64,000 bases of DNA from the NCBI RefSeq assembly GCF_902459665.1, contig NZ_CABPSL010000001.1:124001-188000 (forward strand), read 5' to 3'. Below, in pieces: positions 55,878-64,000 of the stretch. The position numbers and the translations under genes are program-made. Each line of letters starts with the position of its first letter. Positions within the stretch are counted from its first letter, which is position 1. Source of the stretch: Pandoraea cepalis (GTDB taxonomy: Bacteria > Pseudomonadota > Gammaproteobacteria > Burkholderiales > Burkholderiaceae). Under the pieces are notes generated by a model, which saw only the letters and a program-made list of their open reading frames with translations, ran no database searches and was not told where the DNA came from.

Positions 55878-58087
55878 GGCGTTCCTCCTTGCGCGCGAAT
55901 AGCCGCGCGATGGCGAGCTTCGTCGGCGACGGTCGGACTCACGGCCGGCTGACGATGCGGCGCCGGGGCGGGCTTCGGTGCACCGGCAGCGGAAGCCTTG
56001 CCGTCGGCGGTACCCGATACGCTCGCCGTCGCGTTGGATGCGACCGGGGCGACGCGTGCCACGGTCGTGCGCCCGCTCAGTTCGGCAGCGCTGGCGGGGG
56101 CGGCATCGGGTGTGGCGGACACGGCCGAGACGCCCGATGCCGCCCCCGGAGCCGATGCGGCCGCTTGCAACGCCGCCGCTTCGGCGGCGCGCTCCTTCGG
56201 CTCGTCGATGAGGTAGTAGTCGAGCAGACGACGCGCGACCGGACCGGCTTGTGCGGCGCCCCATCCCGCGTTCTCGACGATCAGTGCGACGGCGATCTTC
56301 GGATCGTCGGCGGGGGCGAACGCGATGAACAGAGCGTGATCGCGTTTGAATTCGGGGATAGCGTTGTGGTTGTACTTCTCGTTCTTGCCGAGCGAGTAGA
56401 CCTGCGCCGTGCCGGTCTTGCCACCGGCCTCGTACGGCGCGCCCGCGAATGCCTGACGGCCGGTGCCTTCCTTGATCACCCCGACCATCGCGCGTTTGAC
56501 GAAATCGATGTTCGCCTGCTTGTAGGGCAGCCGTGCGCTTTCGTGCGGCACGGTGAGCTGGCGTGCGTGCGTGACGGGATCCTCGATGGCCTTCACGAGG
56601 TGAGGCTTCATCACCACGCCGTTGTTGGCCAGCGTGGCCGTCGCGTGCGCAAGTTGCAGGATCGTGAACGAGTTGTAGCCTTGCCCGATGCCCAGACTGA
56701 CCGTCTCGCCGTCGTACCATTTCTGCTGCGCGGGCTTCTTGTACGCCTTGCGCTTCCATTCGGTCGACGGCAGAATGCCGCGCGCCTCGCCTTCGATGTC
56801 GATGCCCGTCAACTGACCGAAGCCGAGCGGCGCCATGAAGTCGTGAATCGCATTCACGCCCATATCGTGCGCGAGCATGTAGTAATACGTGTCGTTCGAC
56901 ACCACGATCGAACGGTACATGTCGATCCAGCCCTGGCCGTTGCGAACGTCGTTGCGGAACGTATGGTTCCCGAGGGTGAACGCGCCCGTGTCCTGGAAGC
57001 CCCAGCTCGTGGTGCGCTTGCCCAGTTCGAGCGCGGCGAGCGCCATGAACGGCTTGTACGTCGAGCCGATCGGATAGGTGCCGCGCAAGGGACGGTTGAG
57101 CAGCGGCCGGTCGGGCGAATTGTTCAGGGCGTCCCAGTTTTGCTGGTCGATCCCTTCGACGAACATGTTCGGATCGAAGCTCGGTGCCGAGACGAACGCC
57201 AGCACGTCGCCCGTCTTCGGCTCGATCGCCACGACGGCGCCGCGCCGCCCGGCGAACGCTTGCTCGGCCACTTGCTGGAGCTTGATGTCGAGTGACAGCA
57301 CCAAATTGTCGCCGGGCGTGGCCGGGGTGCGCGAGATCGTGCGCACCGGGCGGCCACCCGCAGTGACTTCGATTTCCTCGAAACCAGTGATGCCATGGAG
57401 CTGCGTCTCGTAGCTCTGTTCGACGCCGATCTTGCCGATGTAATCGGTGCCCTTGTAGTTGTTGACGTCGCGGCGGATGTCGTACTTGGCGCTGTCGCTG
57501 TCGTTCTCTTCGCTCATCGCCTCGATCCGCTGGCGATCGCGCTGCGAGATCCGGCCGATGTAGCCGATCACGTGCGCGGCGGTCTCGCCCAGCGGGTACT
57601 GACGGAAGAGCCGCGCGTGCACATCCACGCCGGGAAAGCGGAAGCGCTGTGCGGTGAAGCGCGCGACTTCCTCGTCGGTCAGGCGTGTGCGGATCGGCAG
57701 GCTCTCGAAGCTCTTGCTGTCGTCCATGAGCTTCTTGAAGCGGGCGCGGTCGCGCGGCGTGATCTCGATCACGTCGGACAGATCGGTGATGAGATCTTCC
57801 AGCGGACGGCCGATCTTCGACGGCGTGATTTCCAGCGTGTAAGCGGAATAATTGCGCGCGAGCACCACGCCGTTGCGATCCATGATCACGCCCCGGTTGG
57901 GCACGATCGGCGCGAGCGATACGCGATTTTCGTCGGCTTGCAGCGCGTACTGGTTATGGCGGAAGACCTGCAGGTAGACGAAGCGTACGCCGAGCAGGCC
58001 AAAGCAGATCAGCACGAAAAATGCAGCCGCTGTGATCCGCAGATGAAACGTCTGCAGTTGTTGCTGGGGATTCTTGAACTCGGTCAT
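55874..58087 (-). CDS. mrdA: Penicillin-binding protein 2
   Basis: 737 residues. One N-terminal membrane helix, dimerisation domain, then transpeptidase with STYK (SxxK nucleophile, near residue 340), SND, and KTGTAQ near 550. A long Ala/Pro-rich C-terminal extension (about 630-737) is more than E. coli PBP2 has (633 residues). Cross-links peptidoglycan in elongation with RodA and MreC. Follows mreD in the leftward cluster. Confidence 0.93.
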   Translation of the reverse strand: MTEFKNPQQQLQTFHLRITAAAFFVLICFGLLGVRFVYLQVFRHNQYALQADENRVSLAPIVPNRGVIMDRNGVVLARNYSAYTLEITPSKIGRPLEDLITDLSDVIEITPRDRARFKKLMDDSKSFESLPIRTRLTDEEVARFTAQRFRFPGVDVHARLFRQYPLGETAAHVIGYIGRISQRDRQRIEAMSEENDSDSAKYDIRRDVNNYKGTDYIGKIGVEQSYETQLHGITGFEEIEVTAGGRPVRTISRTPATPGDNLVLSLDIKLQQVAEQAFAGRRGAVVAIEPKTGDVLAFVSAPSFDPNMFVEGIDQQNWDALNNSPDRPLLNRPLRGTYPIGSTYKPFMALAALELGKRTTSWGFQDTGAFTLGNHTFRNDVRNGQGWIDMYRSIVVSNDTYYYMLAHDMGVNAIHDFMAPLGFGQLTGIDIEGEARGILPSTEWKRKAYKKPAQQKWYDGETVSLGIGQGYNSFTILQLAHATATLANNGVVMKPHLVKAIEDPVTHARQLTVPHESARLPYKQANIDFVKRAMVGVIKEGTGRQAFAGAPYEAGGKTGTAQVYSLGKNEKYNHNAIPEFKRDHALFIAFAPADDPKIAVALIVENAGWGAAQAGPVARRLLDYYLIDEPKERAAEAAALQAAASAPGAASGVSAVSATPDAAPASAAELSGRTTVARVAPVASNATASVSGTADGKASAAGAPKPAPAPHRQPAVSPTVADEARHRAAIRAQGGTP

Positions 58088-58130
58088 GCAAGCAGGGCTC
58101 GGTGGCGCGATCGGGTGGGGACGGGGCCCA

Positions 58131-58643
58131 TCAGATCGGACGCGTGTCGTCGCGGTCGACGGCGCGCTTCTGCGGCGCCAGCAACAGAATACTGATCACC
58201 GGCCAGAGCAGGGCTTCGACAAACCCCGCCGCGAGCGGCCACCAGCCCGGAAACGCCGCACCGGTCGCCAGACGAATGATGAATGGCACCACGTGCGCGA
58301 GCAGCAGCAACGGCAGCACCGTCAGCGCCTGGCCAAGCAGCGTAAAAAACAGGACACGGCGGTGAATCATGATCGCGCCGTAGGACAGCAGCGTGTAAGC
58401 GAGCGCGTGCTCGCCCAGCAGGCCGGCGTTGTGCACGTCCATGAGCAGGCCGACGAGGAATGCCACGCCCATGCCCACCTTGCGCGGCTGGTGGATGTTC
58501 CAGAACATCAACACCAGCGCGACGAAGTCGGGCATGGCGGGGGCGTGGCCCCACGGCATCAGGTTGACCAGAAACGCCACCACGAGACTGATCGCGATGA
58601 AGTACGGATTGACCGGCAGCAGAATGTATTGCGGTCGTGGCAT
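58131..58643 (-). CDS. mreD: Rod-shape protein MreD
   Basis: 170 residues with about five membrane helices. Typical segment GLLMDVHNAGLLGEHALAYTLLSY. Inner-membrane partner of MreC in the elongation complex. 9 bases after mreC, 43 bases before mrdA. Confidence 0.9.
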   Translation of the reverse strand: MPRPQYILLPVNPYFIAISLVVAFLVNLMPWGHAPAMPDFVALVLMFWNIHQPRKVGMGVAFLVGLLMDVHNAGLLGEHALAYTLLSYGAIMIHRRVLFFTLLGQALTVLPLLLLAHVVPFIIRLATGAAFPGWWPLAAGFVEALLWPVISILLLAPQKRAVDRDDTRPI

Positions 58644-58652
58644 GTCGATTCC

Positions 58653-59621
58653 TCAATGACCCTTGCGGGCGGCCGGGGCGCGCTTCGGATCGGCGCGCGT
58701 GCCGCCCTTCTGGCCGGGCTTTTCGCCGCTTGCCGACGGATCGGACGCGCGCGCGAGATCGGCGGCGGCGTCCGGATGCAGGGCGAGCGGCGTGGTGTAT
58801 TGCAGCACCAGCACCTGACGCTGGCTGCGCAGATTGGCCACCGGCTGACACAGAATGCGCGCGAACGCGGTGTCGGACACGCGGTCGACCTTGGTGATGC
58901 GGGCCACGGGCAGGCCGGCGGGGTAGATGCCGTCCAGGCCGCTCGTGGCGATTTCGTCGCCGACCTTGACGTCGGCCGACAGCGGAATGAAGCGCAGGTC
59001 CAGCACGTTGCCGCGCAGTCCGCCGTAGATCACGCTATGCACACCGCTGCGCGTGACTTGCACGGGTACGGCTTGCTCCTTGTCGGTGAGCAGCGTGACT
59101 TCGCTTTGCAGCAGGAAGACGCGCGAGACCTGACCGAGCAGACCCTGTTCCGTGACCACCGGGGCGCCGAGCTTCACGCCATGCTTCGTGCCGCGATCGA
59201 TGACCACGCGCTGCGTGAACGGGTCGCGTGTGTCGTACTCGATCTCGGCGGGAATGCTCGGCACGGGCAGGCGCTCGCGCAAGGCGAGCATCTGGCGCAG
59301 ATGTTCGTTCTCGGCGGTCAACTGGTTATTGCGTTGGGCCTGCACCGAGAGCTCGAGGTTTTGCGCGAGAAGCGCCCGGTTCTCGCCCGAGAGTTGCGAT
59401 TCGGTCGAGAAGAAGCCCGCCACGCCGAGAATGGCGTCGCGCGGCAACAGCATCATGCGTTGCACCGGATACAGGGCGGTGCCGACTACGGCCCGAACCC
59501 GTTCCAGCGTGTTGTAGTGCGAGTCGACCACGAGCAGGCCGATGGCAAGCGCGACGAAACAGATCAGCCGGGCCAACGCCGACGGACCCTGTTTGAACAG
59601 TGGCGGCGGACTGTACTGCAT
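58653..59621 (-). CDS. mreC: Rod-shape protein MreC
   Basis: 322 residues: one membrane helix (about 20-37), coiled coil (about 70-110) and the beta-rich periplasmic domain (RDPFTQRVVIDRGTKHGVKLGAPVVTEQGLLGQV). The C-terminal tail is Ala/Lys/Pro-rich. Activates PBP2. Between mreB and mreD. Confidence 0.93.
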   Translation of the reverse strand: MQYSPPPLFKQGPSALARLICFVALAIGLLVVDSHYNTLERVRAVVGTALYPVQRMMLLPRDAILGVAGFFSTESQLSGENRALLAQNLELSVQAQRNNQLTAENEHLRQMLALRERLPVPSIPAEIEYDTRDPFTQRVVIDRGTKHGVKLGAPVVTEQGLLGQVSRVFLLQSEVTLLTDKEQAVPVQVTRSGVHSVIYGGLRGNVLDLRFIPLSADVKVGDEIATSGLDGIYPAGLPVARITKVDRVSDTAFARILCQPVANLRSQRQVLVLQYTTPLALHPDAAADLARASDPSASGEKPGQKGGTRADPKRAPAARKGH

Positions 59622-59805
59622 GGTGGGCCCTTCAGGGGAGCACGCGCAGCGAGGCGCCGCGGTGCGCGAATGGTGTCAGTCGGGTGCGACGGCGCGGCAT
59701 GACGACAAGCTCCGTGCGCGTGGTCTTGCTGCGTGGCCAGTCGTGTCGGGCGAGGGGGGGAACGGATGGCCCCACCGCGCCGGACGACGAACCACGCACG
59801 TTAGC

Positions 59806-61699
<1,894 letters not shown>

Positions 61700-61821
61700 G
61701 TCCGGCCCGTTGCGCGATGTATGAGTCCGGTGCGCCGGACGCTCGCGCAACGGATTGCCGCGCGCCCTCGGCGCCCCGCATGCCCTCATGCCTTCATGCG
61801 CTATAACGCACAGCAGCCACC

Positions 61822-63312
61822 ATGGAACAAGATCTGATTCATTTGCAGGATTTGCGCGCTGCGCTCGACGCCAAGCGCGTCTCGAGCGTCGAGCTGACGC
61901 AGCACTACCTGGACCGCATTGCCGGGGCCGCCGATCTGAACGCATTCGTGCACGTCGACGCCGAGGCGAGCCTCGCGCAGGCGCGTGCCGCCGACGCGCG
62001 CATCGCCGCCGGAGAGGGCGCAAACCGGCCGTTGCTGGGCATTCCCGTTGCGCACAAGGACGTATTCGTCACGCGTGGCTGGCGCAGCACCGCTGGCTCG
62101 CGCATGCTCGAGAACTACGTCAGTCCGTATGACGCCGCCGTCGTCGAGCGTCTGGCGCATGCGGGCATGGTCACGCTGGGCAAGACCAATATGGACGAGT
62201 TCGCCATGGGCTCGTCGAACGAAAACTCGTATTACGGCCCGGTGAAGAACCCGTGGGACACGCGCGCCGTGCCCGGCGGCTCGTCGGGCGGGTCGGCTGC
62301 CGCGGTGGCCGCGCGTCTCGCGCCGGTCGCCACCGGGACCGACACCGGCGGCTCGATCCGTCAGCCGGCGGCGTTCTGCGGCGTGACCGGCATCAAGCCG
62401 ACGTATGGCCGCGTGTCGCGTTACGGCATGATCGCGTTCGCTTCGTCGCTCGACCAGGGCGGCCCGTTCGGTCATAGCGCGGCGGATTGCGCGTGGATGC
62501 TCAACGGCATGGCGGGTTTCGACGAACGCGACTCGACCAGCCTGGAGCGCGCCGACGAAGACTTCGCGCGGGGTCTGGGCCGGCCGCTCGACGGCGCAAC
62601 GGCCGACAAGCCGTTGGCCGGTCTGCGCATCGGCTTGCCGGCCGAGTACTTCGGTGAGGGCCTCGACGCCGACGTGCGCGAAGCGATCGACAACGCGTTG
62701 CGTGAGTTCGAGCGGCTCGGCGCCGTGCGCGTGCCGGTGTCGCTGCCGAAGACCGAACTGTCGATTCCCGTGTACTACGTGCTGGCACCGGCCGAAGCCT
62801 CGTCGAACCTGTCGCGTTTCGACGGCGTGCGTTACGGCCACCGCGCGGCCGAGTACCGCGATCTGCTCGACATGTACAAGAAGTCGCGCGCCGAAGGCTT
62901 CGGCACCGAAGTCAAGCGCCGCATTCTCGTGGGCGCGTACGTGCTCTCGCACGGCTACTACGATGCTTACTACCTGCAGGCACAGAAGATTCGCCGTTTG
63001 ATCGCGCAGGACTTCCAGAATGCGTTCGCGCAGTGCGACGTCATCATGGGTCCGGTGGCGCCGTCGGTCGCGTGGAACCTCGGCGAGAAGAGCGCCGATC
63101 CGGTGCAGATGTATCTGGCCGACATTTACACGCTGTCGGTGAGCCTGGCCGGTTTGCCGGGGATGAGCCTGCCGGTCGGCGCGGGGCGCGATGCGCGTCC
63201 GGTCGGCCTGCAACTGATCGGCAACTACTTCGACGAAGCCCGCCTGCTGCAAGTGGCCGACGCGTTCCAGCGCGCGACCGACTGGCACAAACGCGCTCCG
63301 GCAGGCGTCTGA
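61822..63312 (+). CDS. gatA: Glu-/Asp-tRNA amidotransferase subunit A
   Basis: 496 residues, amidase-signature family. Catalytic Lys in HKDVFVT, and the Gly/Ser-rich [14 protein letters not shown] with cis-Ser and, further on, nucleophile Ser in [11 protein letters not shown]. Hydrolyses Gln and passes ammonia to GatB. Confidence 0.95.
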   Translation: MEQDLIHLQDLRAALDAKRVSSVELTQHYLDRIAGAADLNAFVHVDAEASLAQARAADARIAAGEGANRPLLGIPVAHKDVFVTRGWRSTAGSRMLENYVSPYDAAVVERLAHAGMVTLGKTNMDEFAMGSSNENSYYGPVKNPWDTRAVPGGSSGGSAAAVAARLAPVATGTDTGGSIRQPAAFCGVTGIKPTYGRVSRYGMIAFASSLDQGGPFGHSAADCAWMLNGMAGFDERDSTSLERADEDFARGLGRPLDGATADKPLAGLRIGLPAEYFGEGLDADVREAIDNALREFERLGAVRVPVSLPKTELSIPVYYVLAPAEASSNLSRFDGVRYGHRAAEYRDLLDMYKKSRAEGFGTEVKRRILVGAYVLSHGYYDAYYLQAQKIRRLIAQDFQNAFAQCDVIMGPVAPSVAWNLGEKSADPVQMYLADIYTLSVSLAGLPGMSLPVGAGRDARPVGLQLIGNYFDEARLLQVADAFQRATDWHKRAPAGV

Positions 63313-63314
63313 TC

Positions 63315-63806
63315 GTGCGCCGCCAACGCTTGACGACGTCGCTCGCCCCGCACGCCGCGTGGGTATCGAAGGGGCTGGCGCTCGCCGGCATGGTGCTCAC
63401 GCTCGCGTCGTGCAGCCTGCCGTTCGGGCGTCCTACGCCGATCGCCTACCGCGAGATCAATCTGTCGGGCTACTGCTCGCAGACGGACGAAGACGGTTTC
63501 CGCGAGCAGGCAACGCTCAAGGTGTCGGCCAATCAGGTGCAGTCGCTCGACTGGCGTCTGTGGGTCGGCCAGCGCGGGAGCTGCCACTTCAATCTGGCGG
63601 ATTTCCACCAGACGCAGTGGCGTCCGAGCATCGAACTGCGGGCGAACAGCGGAAGCTGCAAACTGCTCATCTGGCAGGATCCGGGCAACGTGACCATCGG
63701 TCATGCCAATTGCGAGGCGTATTGCACGCCGGGCATTTACCAGAACGCCTGGCCGGTGAGTTTCGATCCGCGCTCTGGGATTTGCGCGGCGGATACTCGC
63801 CGGTAG
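63315..63806 (+). CDS. Probable lipoprotein between gatA and gatB
   Basis: 163 residues from a GTG 2 bases after gatA. Signal sequence with lipobox LASC near residue 33; the alternative ATG at 63390 would leave too short a signal. Six or more Cys in the mature part (SCHFNL, GSCKLL, NCEAYC, GICAA) suggest disulfide bonds. Unknown family; the place within gatCAB is unusual. Confidence 0.6.
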   Translation: MRRQRLTTSLAPHAAWVSKGLALAGMVLTLASCSLPFGRPTPIAYREINLSGYCSQTDEDGFREQATLKVSANQVQSLDWRLWVGQRGSCHFNLADFHQTQWRPSIELRANSGSCKLLIWQDPGNVTIGHANCEAYCTPGIYQNAWPVSFDPRSGICAADTRR

Positions 63807-63932
63807 ACGCGAACCAGCGCCAGCCAGCATCGGCGAACAGGAACAGAGGCCGGAGCGTCACCGTCGCGGCGACGACCGGCGGCAAGGGCAGGGCGAACGC
63901 GCCATGCCGACAAGTTGAGACAGGGTGAACCT

Positions 63933-64000
63933 TATGCAATGGGAAGTCGTTATTGGTCTGGAGACGCACACACAGCTCTCCACCGCTTCCAAGATTTTCT
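63933..64000 (+). CDS. gatB: Glu-/Asp-tRNA amidotransferase subunit B, 5' end only
   Basis: 23 codons before the window ends: MQWEVVIGLETHTQLSTASK, the start of GatB, which phosphorylates and amidates the mischarged tRNA. RBS GGGTGAAC. The rest lies to the right. Confidence 0.9.

Overview
The window joins two kinds of DNA. Bases 1 to about 45,146 are a GC-rich, plasmid-like integrated element. It carries a tyrosine recombinase (cut by the left edge), a P4/D5-type primase-helicase beside an origin-like repeat array, ParA, ArdA, a TraY/DotA-like protein, an R388-like block (ribbon-helix-helix protein, coupling protein, MobF relaxase), an MmeI-type restriction-modification protein and dozens of small unknown genes. 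From 45,147 to the end is ordinary chromosome of a beta-proteobacterium of the Burkholderiaceae. The order rsmB, DUF4390, ntrY, ntrX, tRNA-Phe, queC-queE-queD, rodA, mrdA, mreD, mreC, mreB, gatC-gatA-gatB suggests Burkholderia, Ralstonia or Pandoraea; Pandoraea is my best guess, not proven. The junction lies in htpX: the first chromosomal bases encode only the last 39 codons of that protease, so the element sits in the 3' part of htpX.

Element, left to right: integrase (1-1159); small acidic, ankyrin and HicA-like genes (1605-4236); origin-like arrays, an RHH protein and the primase-helicase (4464-7065); a run of small unknown genes, several behind a repeated two-hairpin leader (7192-10170); ArdA and a companion (10821-11762); a repeat-nuclease protein (11908-13020); a par locus flanked by GATACAAAC/ATACATAC repeats (13051-14295); TraY/DotA-like protein, small membrane or secreted proteins and a secreted GH3 protein (14748-22084); a second repeat-nuclease (22194-23735); small genes and a tandem-HTH protein (24069-25263); the MmeI-type enzyme (25285-28077); a lipoprotein with a gluzincin zinc signature and a divergent XRE regulator (29226-30781); a leftward operon of small membrane proteins (31529-32870) and a second leftward group (33196-35103); a likely oriT with nine GTACAAG repeats (35465-35960); then RHH, coupling protein and relaxase (36076-44140) and a DNA-binding protein (44173-44946).

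How it may work together: replication and partition genes suggest a plasmid-like excised form. The relaxase block, coupling protein and TraY/DotA imply conjugation, but most type IV secretion genes are not in the window; they may lie to the left, or transfer may use another element's channel. Five transfer-associated transcription units share one promoter-operator design (TTGnnn, 16 bp, -10, then CGTTGG-YR-CCAACG), so a single unknown repressor probably controls them. Several genes also have a terminator-like hairpin just before the start codon, with no room for another promoter.

The strongest candidates for something undescribed are the two-hairpin leader RNA whose stems change in a compensating way between copies (before 7261, 7671, 8437, 24383 and 36607), a second leader family before 3323 and 4003, the palindrome array at 4464-4860, the twin foldback elements at 10652 and 14398, the GTACAAG array, and the two paralogous repeat-plus-nuclease proteins.
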